Part shown: in pieces, positions 53,719-64,000 of the stretch | Layout of the letters: every line of letters starts with the position of its first letter | How positions within the stretch are numbered: position 1 is the stretch's first letter | NCBI RefSeq assembly: GCF_030271255.1 | Contig: NZ_JASJOM010000002.1 | Span: 1 to 64,000, forward strand | Direction of reading: 5' to 3' | Length of the DNA stretch: 64,000 bases | From: Peribacillus folii | GTDB taxonomy: Bacteria > Bacillota > Bacilli > Bacillales > DSM-1321 | Notes under the pieces: model-generated | What the model saw: the letters and a program-made list of their open reading frames with translations, nothing else | What the model was told of the DNA's origin: nothing | The model's database searches: none | Made by a program: the position numbers and the translations under genes

Positions 53719-54969
53719 ATGGTAGAAAAACATGAGGAAATGGGCAGCATATTCAGTTTCATAAAAGGCCAGGTGGATAAACTGCCCATTTCCGATTCCA
53801 AAAAGAACAAGATGCTTGATCAGCTTTTAAAGCTTAAAACGATGACGGTTGATGCAAGGGAGCCGCGCATTGCACTTGTCGGAAGGCGCGGCTCGGGAAA
53901 ATCTTCATTGATCAATGCGATGTTTGGTCAGGAACGGCAGTATGTCAGTTCTGTTAAATCAGGAACGGGTAAAGGCAAATGGCTTTGGTATCCTAGTGAT
54001 GCCAACCCAAAAATTCGTCTGCTGGACTCACGGGGATTGGGTGAAAGCGAAGCACCAACAGAGGAATTTGAAGAAGAAACTCCGCTGGGAGAATTGATGA
54101 AGGCGGTCACGGAGGAACAGCCGGATGTATTTTTGTTCTTGATCAAGGCGAAGGAGGCTGACGCACGGATAGAAGAGGATTTACGGGAGCTGAATAAGCT
54201 GCGTAAGCTCGTCAAGGAGCAGCACCATTATGACGTACCGGTCATCTGTGTGATCACCCAAGTCGATGAATTGGACCCTCCTCATTATAAACAAGCACCA
54301 TTTGATGCCAATCCCAAGAAAAAACAGAATATCGATGAAGCCATGGCGTTGATGTCGAAGCGATTCGATGAAAGTGACATTCCGCTTTTGAACATCATTC
54401 CCATCTGTTCATATATTGATTTTGATGAAAACGGGAATATCGAATATGATATGCGTTGGAACATTGATTTACTTGCTGATTATTTAATCGAGGCCTTACC
54501 CAGTGAAGCGAAGCTGAAAACTGCCAAGGCGATGCAGAGTAAAATCGTCAAGAAAAAATTTGCGCGAACGATTGTGGGGACGTTTACGGCTATAGCCGGC
54601 ATTATTGGAGCAGAACCAATCCCTTTTGCCGACTTTCCAATATTGACTGGAATACAAGGCTTGATGATTGTTGTCATTGGGTTCATAGCCGATAAAGATA
54701 TCAATACTAAATCGGCAAGTGAATTCATTGCTGCATTGGGAATCAATGTCGGCATCGGCCTCCTCGTCAGGGAAGGTGTCAGGGCAGCGGTCCGCTTCAT
54801 TCCGGTAGCTGGCCTAGCCGTTTCAGGTGCGGTCGCAGGCGGAGTCACCTACGGCATCGGTCATGCTGCGATTGCCTACTTCATCGAAAATAAAGACATC
54901 GACCAGGCCAAGAACGCGTACAAAAACGCGAACAAACAATACAAAAATGAGGACATTGAATCTAAATAA
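53719..54969 (+). CDS. Era-like GTPase with DUF697-like membrane domain
   Basis: The protein has 416 residues: a P-loop GTPase (about 48-255) with G1 GRRGSGKSS, G3 DSRGLGE and G4 TQVDEL, then an Ala/Gly/Ile-rich hydrophobic domain (about 285-390) like DUF697, with two or three membrane-interacting helices. The G4 (TQVD instead of NKxD) is common in this group. Similar proteins are used in membrane remodelling or stress, but the function of this family is not established. ATG 53719 has AGGGGG plus GGAG. Confidence 0.75.
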   Translation: MVEKHEEMGSIFSFIKGQVDKLPISDSKKNKMLDQLLKLKTMTVDAREPRIALVGRRGSGKSSLINAMFGQERQYVSSVKSGTGKGKWLWYPSDANPKIRLLDSRGLGESEAPTEEFEEETPLGELMKAVTEEQPDVFLFLIKAKEADARIEEDLRELNKLRKLVKEQHHYDVPVICVITQVDELDPPHYKQAPFDANPKKKQNIDEAMALMSKRFDESDIPLLNIIPICSYIDFDENGNIEYDMRWNIDLLADYLIEALPSEAKLKTAKAMQSKIVKKKFARTIVGTFTAIAGIIGAEPIPFADFPILTGIQGLMIVVIGFIADKDINTKSASEFIAALGINVGIGLLVREGVRAAVRFIPVAGLAVSGAVAGGVTYGIGHAAIAYFIENKDIDQAKNAYKNANKQYKNEDIESK

Positions 54970-55073
54970 GCAAATTTGAATCAGAATCTCCACTAAAGTG
55001 ATATGATAAAAGGGTATTTAGTGGTGAATGGTTATTCTGGAGCCTATCGCTTATCATGGAAGGGGTGTTCTTC

Positions 55074-56216
55074 ATGCTTTTCTTTCAATCACGGAATCAA
55101 CAAGAATATCTACAGAGGTTAGAGGATGCGATACGAAACTTTGCCGATCGTGCAGAAGCAATCGATGTGACAAATGGATTCCCGTTTGAAAACATTAATG
55201 AACTAAAGGCTTTCGGCTATCCTAAACTAACGCTGGCCAAAGAGTACGGAGGCCTTGGCGGAACACTATATGATTTTCTTCTTTGCCAAGAAAAAATAGC
55301 TCAGCACTGCGGCGCCACCGCCTTAGGGATAGGCTGGCATGTCGGAACGGTACTGTCCTTGATGGAGAAGAAGCCATGGGGAAAAAAAGTTATGGATGAA
55401 TTGTTCCAAGAAGTGTCAGCCGGCGCTCTGGTCAATACAGCGGCGTCAGAAACCGGAACGGGAAGCCCGACCCGAGGAGGCCGCCCTGAGACGACAGCGA
55501 TCAAAAAAGGGGAACGATGGATTCTGAATGGCAGAAAGACGTTCACGACCCTTTCTCCTGTCCTGGACATATTTCTTGTAACAGCATGGGTACCCGAGGA
55601 TGAAGTGCTGGGTACGTTTTTCGTTCATCGCGATCTAGCGGGGGTGGATATAGAAGAAACGTGGGATATGATTTCCATGCAGGGAACAGGAAGTCATGAC
55701 TTGGTGTTGAAGGACGTCAGCTTGCCTGAAAAGTATTATGTGCAAAAAAGCAGGCCAGGTGAAAAACGGAAACCTGAAGCGTGGCTCTTACATATACCAG
55801 CCTGTTATTTGGGAATTGCAGGTGCTGCCAGAAATTATGCGGTTGAATTCGCGAAAACATATTCTCCGAATAGCTTGCCAGGCCCCATAAGGGAGCTTCC
55901 CAATGTCCAAAGAACAATCGGGGAAATCGAGCTGGAGTTGAGTGAAGCGCACCATTTCCTCTACTCAGTCGCAGAAAAATGGGAACGTTATCCCGAGAAT
56001 CGCGAAGCATTAGCAAATCAGTTGGGTGCCGTCAAATTATCCGTCACTAACAAAGCACTCTCCATCGTCGATAAGGCCATGAGAGTCGTTGGTGCCAAAA
56101 GCTTGCAACGGCAGAATCCCTTGCAGCGCCACTATAGGGATGTCAGGGCTGGGCTCAATAATCCTCCCATGGATGATGCAACCCTTACCATGCTCGCAAA
56201 ATCAGCTCTATATTAA
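55074..56216 (+). CDS. Acyl-CoA dehydrogenase family protein
   Basis: This is a 380-residue flavoenzyme of the acyl-CoA dehydrogenase fold: KEYGGLGGTLYDFL, AASETGTGSP, TFTTLSPVLDIFLVTAWV and VVGAKSLQRQNPLQRHYRD. The usual catalytic Glu is not clear (RDVRAGLNNPPMDD near the end), which recalls the DszC/SfnB-type flavin monooxygenases of the same fold, so oxidation of other substrates is possible. ATG 55074 follows GGAAGGGG. Confidence 0.78.
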   Translation: MLFFQSRNQQEYLQRLEDAIRNFADRAEAIDVTNGFPFENINELKAFGYPKLTLAKEYGGLGGTLYDFLLCQEKIAQHCGATALGIGWHVGTVLSLMEKKPWGKKVMDELFQEVSAGALVNTAASETGTGSPTRGGRPETTAIKKGERWILNGRKTFTTLSPVLDIFLVTAWVPEDEVLGTFFVHRDLAGVDIEETWDMISMQGTGSHDLVLKDVSLPEKYYVQKSRPGEKRKPEAWLLHIPACYLGIAGAARNYAVEFAKTYSPNSLPGPIRELPNVQRTIGEIELELSEAHHFLYSVAEKWERYPENREALANQLGAVKLSVTNKALSIVDKAMRVVGAKSLQRQNPLQRHYRDVRAGLNNPPMDDATLTMLAKSALY

Positions 56217-56232
56217 GGAAATGAAAGGCTCT

Positions 56233-56267
56233 GCTGCACTGGAATGACTTGGTCATATCAGTGCTTT
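56233..56267 (+). terminator. Terminator
   Basis: GCACTG pairs with CAGTGC, followed by a T-rich run. Confidence 0.6.
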
Positions 56268-56425
56268 TTCTCGTTCATTCACCCGACCATCAGAGCTCAG
56301 CGATCCTTGTTTCATTTCGATTTCACTTCCCATTCTGATAGTTTTACTAGCTTATCATACTCTATCTTGTTATGATTTATGTACCTTTCTAAATCTTCGA
56401 AAAATATTGAAAGTCCGGTGTAAAA

Positions 56426-57694
56426 ATGAATCTCATGACAAAGGATTTGCTGATTAACTTTTTGATTATTCTTTTTCCGCTCTTTTTGGCGCACGTCATC
56501 TATTTAGTGAAATATGTATACCGTTTGAAAGCGATAAAGGGATGGTTCTTGGCCATTTTTCCGATTCTCTCACTTGTCCTCTGTATGTTATTCCCCGTAG
56601 TCACGGAAAAGCATTTCGTTTGGGATCTTCGATGGATCCCTTTCATTCTAGGCGGCCTATATGGCGGCTACAGGTTAGGTATGATATTAATCGTGATCAC
56701 CCTGCTCATCCGTTATGTAACAGGCGGGGAAAGCGGGTTTTATGTAGCTTGCATCACTTTCCCATTCATTGGCGTTTTTTTGTTTTTCCTATCAAAATAT
56801 TATCTGAAAATATCAGTCACTAAAAAAATCGTCATGGGTGTAGCATTAATCTTTCTTGTCCATATTCTTACAGAGTATGTTACCAACCAAATCTTTGACT
56901 TGACCATTGGGATAAGTTTGTGGAAGCAGTATTTCTTCATTCAAGTGATAGGCATCGTCATCGTCATCATCCTATGGGAGGTCATCATGGCGAATTTCCA
57001 AGTTCTTGAAAAGTTAGTGAAAGCGGAAAAATTGCAAATCGTCGCCCACCTGGCGGCCAGCATTTCCCATGAGGTCCGTAACCCGCTTACCGTAACCAGG
57101 GGCTATCTCCAAATGTTATGTGAAGACGTTCCGCCGCAAACCAAGGTGAAGTATGCGAATATTGCCTTGCAGGAATTAGATCGAGCTACGGACGTCATCA
57201 ATGATTATTTGACGTTTGCTTCCATGTGTCCTGAAAAAAGGGAGCGGCTGCGCACATCCGCTGAAATCACTCATGTCGTGAACAGCATCAGGCCATTGGC
57301 AAGCAAGAATGGAATAGAATTGAAAGTATCCGTTTTTGACGATGAGGCTTACTATATTGAGGGAGAAAGCAAAAAATTTCAGCAGTGCCTATTCAATATC
57401 ATCAAGAATGGGATTGAATCCATGTCTGAAGGAGAACTTTCCATCCATGTCCTTCATGCGGCTGCCACCATCCAAATCAAGATTCAAGATCATGGCAGAG
57501 GAATGTCCCAAGAGCAAATAGATCGCTTGGGTGAGCCTTACTTCACGACAAAAAACACGGGCACGGGTCTGGGGATGATGGTTTCATACAGTGTCATCAA
57601 AGGCATGGACGGCACGATATATGTTTCAAGCGTACAAGGGAAAGGGACCTGTTTCTCTCTTAACCTTCCGATTCATGCCCACGAACCTATGTAA
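56426..57694 (+). CDS. KinB-like membrane sensor histidine kinase
   Basis: This is a 422-residue protein with six or so membrane helices in a 5TM-like sensor (1-195). It has a phosphoacceptor helix SISHEVRNPLTVTRGY (about 212) and a HATPase domain with FNIIKNGIESM (N box, about 325), DHGRGM (G1) and TGLGMM. It belongs to the Spo0A-phosphorelay type of kinases (KinB group). No response regulator is adjacent, which also fits phosphorelay kinases. The ribosome binding site is weak (CCGGTG). Confidence 0.82.
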   Translation: MNLMTKDLLINFLIILFPLFLAHVIYLVKYVYRLKAIKGWFLAIFPILSLVLCMLFPVVTEKHFVWDLRWIPFILGGLYGGYRLGMILIVITLLIRYVTGGESGFYVACITFPFIGVFLFFLSKYYLKISVTKKIVMGVALIFLVHILTEYVTNQIFDLTIGISLWKQYFFIQVIGIVIVIILWEVIMANFQVLEKLVKAEKLQIVAHLAASISHEVRNPLTVTRGYLQMLCEDVPPQTKVKYANIALQELDRATDVINDYLTFASMCPEKRERLRTSAEITHVVNSIRPLASKNGIELKVSVFDDEAYYIEGESKKFQQCLFNIIKNGIESMSEGELSIHVLHAAATIQIKIQDHGRGMSQEQIDRLGEPYFTTKNTGTGLGMMVSYSVIKGMDGTIYVSSVQGKGTCFSLNLPIHAHEPM

Positions 57695-57802
57695 TAGCCT
57701 TGTTAATTGACGGGCTGATAGAGATACATTACAATTTATTCAAACTACCAATTTTTGTGAAATGATTCTATCAAGCATTTGATGCCTAAGGGAGATGATC
57801 GA

Positions 57803-59788
57803 ATGAAATCGCTTACGGATGGAGAAATCATTTGGGAACCGACTATCGAACAAATCGAGCAAACGGTATTGACTCACTATATGAAATGGTTACAGGAACA
57901 GAAAGGTTTATCATTTCAAGCTTATCATGAATTATGGAAATGGTCGGTCGATGAATTGGAAGAGTTTTGGGCTACGATTTGGGATTACTGCCATGTCAAG
58001 GCGGACCGGAAATACCAGGCGGTTTTGACAGGGCATTCCATGCCTGGGGCGAAGTGGTTCGAGGGTTCGCGGCTTAATTATGCCGCGAATGCATTAATGA
58101 ATGATCAAGATGAGAAAACGGCCATCTTTTTTCGTTCCGAGCACATCTTGCAGAAACAGATCAGCTGGAAAGAACTAAAAGATCAAGTAGCTTCCGTCGC
58201 CCATTCATTAAGGAAACTGGGGGTGAAATCAGGTGATCGGGTAGTGGCTTATATGCCGAATATACCCGAGACGGTCATTGCATTCCTGGCTACGGCAAGC
58301 ATCGGTGCGATCTGGTCGAGCTGTTCACCTGACTTTGGCGCCAGAAGTGTCATCGATCGCTTCAAACAGATCGAGCCGGTTTTGTTACTGGCAGTTGATG
58401 GATATCAGTACAATGGAAAAGTATATGATAAAACAGATATCGTGTCCCAGCTAAAAAAAGAGTTGGTCACTGTCAAGCATACTGTATTGGTACCTTACAT
58501 AGAAAAGGATGTGGAAAGAAAAACAGCAGATGCCCTTCCATGGGGTGATCTTTTACAGGAAGCAGCTGAATTATCATTTGAAAGTGTCCCATTCGATCAC
58601 CCGCTTTGGATTCTCTATTCATCAGGTACCACTGGAATGCCCAAGCCGATTGTCCAAGGTCATGGCGGCATAGTATTGGAACACTTCAAATCAACTAAAC
58701 TGCATCAAGGGATGACCTCGGAGGATACAGCATTTTGGTTCACGACGACAGGCTGGATGATGTGGAATCTCCTGATGGGCGGTTTGCTTAATGAAGCGAC
58801 GATCGTCCTTTACGACGGGAGTCCCACCTTTCCGAATCCGGAAGTTCTTTGGGAGCTGGCTGAAGACACCGGCATGACCTTCTTTGGGACGAGCGCCCCA
58901 TTTCTTACTAATTCGATGAAATTGGGCATCAAGCCGATGGGGAAATATGATCTATCTAAATTGAAGGCTCTTTTTTCCACTGGAGCACCTTTGACGGGTG
59001 ACGGTTACAAATGGGTGTATGAGCATGTCAAGAAGGATATCTGGCTCAGTTCATCGAGTGGCGGGACCGATGTTTGCGCCGGGTTCGTCGGCGGCGTTCC
59101 GATATTACCGGTAAGAGTCGGCGAAATACAAGGCAGGGCTTTGGGAGTTCATGTCGAAGCTTTTGACGAAAAGGGGCAATCATTGATCAATGAAGTCGGC
59201 GAGTTAGTGGTAACCAAGCCGATGCCATCGATGCCGTTATATTTCTGGAATGATCCAAAGGGTACAAGATATTCCGAAAGTTATTTCGATACGTATCCGG
59301 GCATCTGGAAACATGGCGATTGGATCAAAATCGATAACAAGGGCAGCTGCATCATCTATGGTCGTTCGGACTCGACAATCAATCGTTCCGGCGTCAGGAT
59401 GGGCACTAGCGATATTTACCGGGTCGTGGAAGCGATAGACGAGGTGATGGAAAGCCTTGTCATCGATCGGGAGGTGCTTGGCCGCGCTTCTTCTTTGCTG
59501 CTTTTCATCGTCCTTAAGCCTGGCTGCAACCTTGATTCAACCTTGTCAGCGAAAATCAACGAGCAAATCAGAGGTCAATTGTCGCCGCGCTTTGTCCCAG
59601 ACCAAATCCATGCTGTTGAACAAATCCCGAAAACGCTGAACGGAAAGAAAATGGAAGTCCCGATCCGTAAAGTGTTGTTAGGTTTCGAGTTTGATAAAGT
59701 GGTGAATGCAGACTCGATGGGCAACCCTGAATCGCTGCAATATTTCAAGGAGTTAGCCAGGGAGTTAAACGAGAAGAAAATATTCTGA
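57803..59788 (+). CDS. Acetoacetyl-CoA synthetase
   Basis: This is a 661-residue AMP-forming enzyme that activates acetoacetate with CoA. The core motif is ILYSSGTTGMPKPI (about 270), and WFTTTGWMMWN, SSSGGTDVCAGFVGG and YGRSDSTINRSGVRMGTSDIY follow. The N-terminal MPGAKWFEGSRLNYAANAL is typical of the acetoacetate branch rather than acetate synthetases. The C-terminal KTLNGKKMEVP carries the catalytic Lys. ATG 57803 has GGGAGATG upstream. It fits ketone-body or PHB-type carbon recovery. Confidence 0.88.
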   Translation: MKSLTDGEIIWEPTIEQIEQTVLTHYMKWLQEQKGLSFQAYHELWKWSVDELEEFWATIWDYCHVKADRKYQAVLTGHSMPGAKWFEGSRLNYAANALMNDQDEKTAIFFRSEHILQKQISWKELKDQVASVAHSLRKLGVKSGDRVVAYMPNIPETVIAFLATASIGAIWSSCSPDFGARSVIDRFKQIEPVLLLAVDGYQYNGKVYDKTDIVSQLKKELVTVKHTVLVPYIEKDVERKTADALPWGDLLQEAAELSFESVPFDHPLWILYSSGTTGMPKPIVQGHGGIVLEHFKSTKLHQGMTSEDTAFWFTTTGWMMWNLLMGGLLNEATIVLYDGSPTFPNPEVLWELAEDTGMTFFGTSAPFLTNSMKLGIKPMGKYDLSKLKALFSTGAPLTGDGYKWVYEHVKKDIWLSSSSGGTDVCAGFVGGVPILPVRVGEIQGRALGVHVEAFDEKGQSLINEVGELVVTKPMPSMPLYFWNDPKGTRYSESYFDTYPGIWKHGDWIKIDNKGSCIIYGRSDSTINRSGVRMGTSDIYRVVEAIDEVMESLVIDREVLGRASSLLLFIVLKPGCNLDSTLSAKINEQIRGQLSPRFVPDQIHAVEQIPKTLNGKKMEVPIRKVLLGFEFDKVVNADSMGNPESLQYFKELARELNEKKIF

Positions 59789-59796
59789 AAAGTCAT

Positions 59797-59823
59797 GGCG
59801 GGGCACAGGGCTCCGCCTTTTTG
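59797..59823 (+). terminator. Terminator
   Basis: GGCGG pairs with CCGCC around an 11-base loop, followed by five Ts. Confidence 0.65.
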
Positions 59824-60099
59824 TGTATACATATTCAGTTTTTTACCCTCTCCTCAACCTGTTGTAAGCGAATGCACAAATCATTATACTGAAGTGGACT
59901 TCGATAATCATTCCAGTAAATTCCTTCACGATATTTCGTTTTACCCGTACAGGCAAACACTCAATGAAGGTATGGGCGCAGTTCCAGGCGGAAGGTCAAT
60001 GCTTAAAAAAGCACAGATGCAAAATTTTAGAAAGACGGAGGACGCTTGGGGATTGCTGAATAATCCAAACATGGAAAGGGGAAGGACAATTGAACACGA

Positions 60100-61055
60100 A
60101 TGACTGAAATGTTAGGGATCGAATATCCGATCATCTGCGGGGAAAAATGTTCCAAGTAGGCCGGGCGCCGCTTGCAGCTGCTGTTTCCAAAGCAGGCGGC
60201 CTAGGTATCATAACGTCAAAAACACAGGAGACACCCGAACGATTTCGTGACGAAATACGGAAAGTGAAATAGACGACGAAGCCCTTCCGCCGTAAACCTC
60301 AATTTATTTCCAAGTCAAACAGCGACACCAAACGCTGACTTCATTGCTATATTAGTGGACGAAGGTGTGAAAATTGTCGAAACGAGCGGCAGGAGCCCAG
60401 AAGGTTTAATGTCTATGCTTAAAGAGCACAGCTTTACCGTCATCCATAAAGCAGCAAGTGTCAAAAACGCGATTTCGGCAGAGAAAATGGGGGTCGATGC
60501 CGTCATTATCGTACGTAATGAAACAAGCGGGCATCCAGGCATGGGGGATGTAGGAACGCTTGTGATGCTGCCAAGGGCCGTGGATTCCGTTTCCATACCC
60601 CGTTATAGCGGGCGGGGGCTTTTCAGATGGCAGAAGCCTTGTTAGTGCATTATCACTGGGTGGTGAGGGGAGCCTCTTTCATGGCCACGAAAGAGGCTCC
60701 GATTCATGATCATGTCAAGGATTGGCTGGTATCGGCCAATGAATTGGATACGGTCGTCATCCAAAGAAGGATAGGAAGCCCCTCGAGGGTAGCATGGAAT
60801 GCTGTCAGTAAGGAAGTGGACAGGCTCGAAAATAAAGGAGCCGCGATGGAGGACTTAATTCCGCTCATAACGGGTCATAGAAGCAAAAAAGTATACGTTG
60901 AAGGAGATTTGGATGGAGGTATCTGGTCGTGCGGACAATCCGCTGGACTGATTAAGGATGTATTGACCGTCGATGAACTAATAAAGCAAATCATCCGTGA
61001 AGTAAAAAGCTCATTGGCATTCATCCAAACCCGCCTCGAATCATTCCGTACCTGA
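60100..61055 (+). pseudogene. Broken nitronate monooxygenase gene
   Basis: Translation in shifting frames gives a full nitronate monooxygenase (2-nitropropane dioxygenase type, about 317 residues): MLGIEYPIICGG, VGRAPLAAAVSKAGGLG, VETSGRSPEGLM, ETSGHPGMGDVG, GGEGASFMATKEAP, then an intact C-terminus. Breaks are a +1 in the GGGGAAAAA run (about 60140), an in-frame TAG (about 60271), an extra C at about 60289, and an extra C in ACCCCG (about 60598). ORFs at 60355-60645 and 60627-61055 are the fragments. Three of the lesions sit in homopolymers, so sequencing error is a possibility, but the stop codon argues for real decay. Confidence 0.82.
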
Positions 61056-61130
61056 ATCCCTGTTCATGATGCTTCGTATTATCAAGGGGATTAAAGATGC
61101 ACGGGTTCAACAAGGGAGGAGGTGGATCAA

Positions 61131-61730
61131 ATGATTTGGGCATTCATCATGTTATTTTCAGCTGCATTTTTAATGGGTGTCAGTGGGGCACCATCATGGG
61201 TGTCGCTTATCTTGCTGTTCGTTTTTTTCGTTTACCTTTTCATGATTTACTACTATCAAGTTCTTTTCGGGAAGAATGCAGAAAAAATCAAGCATTACTT
61301 AAGAAAATCCAAAATACCGAATTTTCATTTCGTTTACCAGCTCCTTTACGGCAATGAAACTGAAGCGGAAAAAACACGCAATCGCATCAAACAGAAAATA
61401 AGTAAAAATCATGCAACCGTCATGCTTCTTACCAAACAAGAAAAGTACAAAGAAGCAAAAGAACTTTTAGCAAAAATGAAGGACAATGAATTCAAATTTT
61501 ATTACGGTGCTGTCATTGCCCTTCATGAGGGCAACCAAAACGCCTATTACTTTTATAAAAAACAAATCAAGGATACCGTACATCTCTCGTGGCTTAAGGC
61601 AGAGGAATACGTTATAGAAGGAAACAAAAATGAAGCGATGGAAATAGTAAATGAACAAATAAAACACTTGAGAGGGTTAAAATTACTTTCTGCGGTACAT
61701 TACAGAGATTCAATGGAACAGGATGGCTAA
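61131..61730 (+). CDS. Hypothetical membrane protein with helical cytosolic repeat region
   Basis: The protein has 199 residues: two N-terminal membrane helices (about 2-20 and 25-42), then a helical charged part (50-199) with repeats resembling TPR-like helices (YKEAKELLAKMKDNEFKFYY, NEAMEIVNEQIKHLRGL). ATG 61131 follows AGGAGG at eight bases. No enzymatic motif. A terminator closes the gene. Function unknown. Confidence 0.65.
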   Translation: MIWAFIMLFSAAFLMGVSGAPSWVSLILLFVFFVYLFMIYYYQVLFGKNAEKIKHYLRKSKIPNFHFVYQLLYGNETEAEKTRNRIKQKISKNHATVMLLTKQEKYKEAKELLAKMKDNEFKFYYGAVIALHEGNQNAYYFYKKQIKDTVHLSWLKAEEYVIEGNKNEAMEIVNEQIKHLRGLKLLSAVHYRDSMEQDG

Positions 61731-61778
61731 ACACTTGATCTATCAACTTACTAAAAACCTTATCTAAAGTTGGACTAT

Positions 61779-61803
61779 GGCTGGTATATTCCCAGCCTTT
61801 TTT
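61779..61803 (+). terminator. Terminator
   Basis: GGCTGG pairs with CCAGCC around tatattc, followed by six Ts. Confidence 0.75.
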
Positions 61804-61814
61804 AATGGACTAAT

Positions 61815-62310
61815 ATGTCCAATATTTCCATAATGGGAAACGTTAAGCTTGATTTGTTTAATCCCGAACAATCTGTATATGTTTACGCGTCTTCTTCTAA
61901 AGATAATTTAAACATTGGTTTCTTGAAAAGTCTGAATTACGATGACAAAACTGATTTCGTGTATTAAATGGAGGCCTTCAATTTTATGCTTCGTTACGAG
62001 ACATGAGTGAACTTCATGGGAATTTTCAAGTCATATAAAGAGGTTGTAGACCATTTATGTGAGTGTGCCGGTATAGCATTATGAGAAATCCAATCATTCT
62101 TAAAAAAATGACATTCATTAACCTGATTCAGAAGTATAAGCTTTTTAATGATGATTTGGAGCTATAGCTCGTGAAATTCTTTATATCGCAATTCATACAA
62201 GTGAAAATGGATTCTGTAAATAGACGGCAACGGAAATGATGTTACAAGCGGAGAATTCGTTGCCGTAAACGTATCGGTATATATGTTTGACAGGAAAGCG
62301 GCAGATTGAA
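61815..62310 (+). pseudogene. Region of short coding relics
   Basis: A 50-codon frame (61815-61967, MSNISIMGNVKLDLF...) has no ribosome binding site. It appears to continue by frameshift into NGGLQFYASLRDM. A second piece around 62219-62310 (GNGNDVTSGEFVAVNVSVY) looks like part of a beta-rich protein. The amino-acid patterns suggest former coding DNA, but no family is recognised. Confidence 0.4.
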
Positions 62311-62503
62311 ATTGCACATAAATGAATTTTTTAATTTGTTATATTTATATATCTTTATTAAAGTGATAACCCGTGATTTTTGTCATTTTGTCATTATTTT
62401 TATATATTACTATAGTAAATGTGGACTAATTGCGGAATTTTTGCAGCAATAAAAGCATGTTAATAGTTCCAACTTATGGGTGCATTCAGATAGGAAGAAA
62501 AGT

Positions 62504-62629
62504 TTGGATGGACCCCTTGCCATGATTGTAAATGAGCGGTTGCGCATTTCGGAACGTTATCGCTATATGAAACAAACGAAGATATATACGGATTCCCTGA
62601 ATAAACGCTGGGCTCGCAAAGGAGAGTGA
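62504..62629 (+). CDS. Possible small protein or gene relic (41 aa)
   Basis: TTG 62504 has AGGAAG six bases before it and opens a 41-codon frame with a protein-like, basic sequence (VNERLRISERYRYMKQTKIY, LNKRWARKGE). It may be a small protein or the C-terminal remnant of a larger one, as the same frame is open to about 62458 without another start. Confidence 0.35.
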   Translation: MDGPLAMIVNERLRISERYRYMKQTKIYTDSLNKRWARKGE

Positions 62630-63547
<918 letters not shown>

Positions 63548-63583
63548 GTTCACTCAACCATTTAGCTTTATTGCTGAGTGAAC
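63548..63583. terminator. Hairpin, possible bidirectional terminator
   Basis: GTTCACTCA (63548-63556) pairs with TGAGTGAAC (63575-63583). The loop is long (18) but the stem is perfect. It follows the reverse-strand relic ending at 63627. Confidence 0.5.
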
Positions 63584-63626
63584 AACCATACTTATTTTTA
63601 CCATTTTCGGTATGTTCCTTTATAAT

Positions 63627-63782
63627 TCATAGTTTGACCTTAACCTCTGTACCGTCCTTGGCTTTGACATCCACGAGCACGAGTCCCTTGTGTTTTTTTA
63701 GTTCATTGATGATGGGCTTTAGTGTGTTTCTGTCAAAAAGCGGAAAAGTCAATTCCAGTTTTTTTCTTTTGAAGGGCTCTTT
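63627..63782 (-). pseudogene. Tail of an unrecognised gene joined behind the MFS fragment
   Basis: In the frame next to the MFS frame, reverse-strand sequence reads as a protein C-terminus: KRKKLELTFPLFDRN, then LKPIINELKKHKGLVLVDVK and DGTEVKVKL, ending in TGA 63629-63627. It has no start. It lies directly behind the transporter fragment without a gap, so the two genes were probably fused by a deletion. Confidence 0.5.
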
Positions 63783-64000
63783 ATTCCCGAATTATCAAGG
63801 ATGATTCCGCCGCAAAAGGTGCTGAACCAGTTCCCCAAACCATTGCCAATCGCGGAATAAAGTGTAATGGCCGTAACCGTTATATGCGCAGGAACAACTT
63901 TGCGGATATACTGTAAAGCCGCGGGAATGAATAAGCCGAGTGAAAAACCTTGGATGACCGAAGTCACGTAAACTGTTGCCAAACTCGGTTCGGAAAAATA
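63749..64000 (-). pseudogene. MFS transporter, C-terminal part, truncated (runs off the right edge)
   Basis: The frame is open to the window end and its start lies outside. It shows three late membrane helices of a sugar-or-drug-type major facilitator (TSVIQGFSLGLFIPAALQY, TVTAITLYSAIGNGLGNW, GGIILDNSGI). After GGIILD one further helix is expected, but the sequence turns into KSPSKEKNWN and stops. The gene therefore lacks its natural C-terminus. Confidence 0.65.

Noticed and set aside
59824..60099. Forward open frame ending before the nitronate monooxygenase relic
   Set aside because: It starts inside the terminator behind the acetoacetyl-CoA synthetase and has no ribosome binding site.

Overview
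The window looks like the chromosome of a low-to-mid GC, endospore-forming Bacillaceae, most likely Peribacillus (simplex/frigoritolerans group). This is an inference from gene content, not from a database match. The supporting genes are rocE/rocF, a SpoIISABC-type toxin-antitoxin locus, a CdaS-type diadenylate cyclase, a HemAT oxygen sensor, a KinB-like kinase, several Bacillus-type DUF proteins (DUF948, DUF2935, DUF3870, DUF3934, DUF402), frequent TTG/GTG starts and strong GGAGG ribosome binding sites.

Positions 1 to about 8300 form an AT-rich accessory island. It holds a truncated small gene at the left edge and two copies of a small XRE-regulator/coiled-coil pair, the second regulator being truncated. 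A complete two-gene Gabija anti-phage system (gajA-gajB) follows, and then an unrecognised protein with a CoiA-like zinc knuckle. Around that protein lie remains of at least three tRNA genes (Sec-like, Arg, Leu), strong terminators and two pairs of a GGTCACTAA repeat at the boundary with ordinary chromosome.

Positions 8.3-31.8 kb are housekeeping and stress genes. They include a nucleoid-type DUF protein, hemAT, tatA, an aromatic-acid-type MFS transporter, YnfA, an EamA exporter, a metallo-hydrolase, spoIISA/B/C, a GAF-GGDEF protein, a Suv3-like helicase, a pair of DUF948 proteins, a SpoVB-like flippase and arginine uptake and breakdown genes (rocE, rocF). Two promoter-to-terminator intervals between hemAT and the MFS gene look like small RNA genes: an unnamed RNA of about 118 nt and a 6S-like RNA of about 180 nt. 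A third folded element lies in front of the helicase.

Positions 32.0-37.7 kb form one catabolic operon: amidohydrolase, M20 carbamoylase-type hydrolase, DUF3311 plus SSS transporter, and a nitrilase-family hydrolase. Together these would import and strip nitrogen from an amide, ureide or hydantoin. From 37.8 to 59.8 kb come mostly single genes: cell-wall NlpC/P60 and lysozyme enzymes, an S9 peptidase, a CPA1 antiporter, three VOC proteins, DinB, ferredoxin, cdaS, mapB, a double winged-helix regulator, a GTPase, acyl-CoA dehydrogenase, a sensor kinase and acetoacetyl-CoA synthetase.

Decay is visible in several places. A DUF2935 gene (45.3 kb) and a nitronate monooxygenase gene (60.1 kb) are broken by stops and frameshifts. 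Positions 61.8-64 kb are mostly gene relics, ending in a transporter that runs off the window and is joined to the tail of another gene. I saw no rRNA, CRISPR array or intact insertion sequence.
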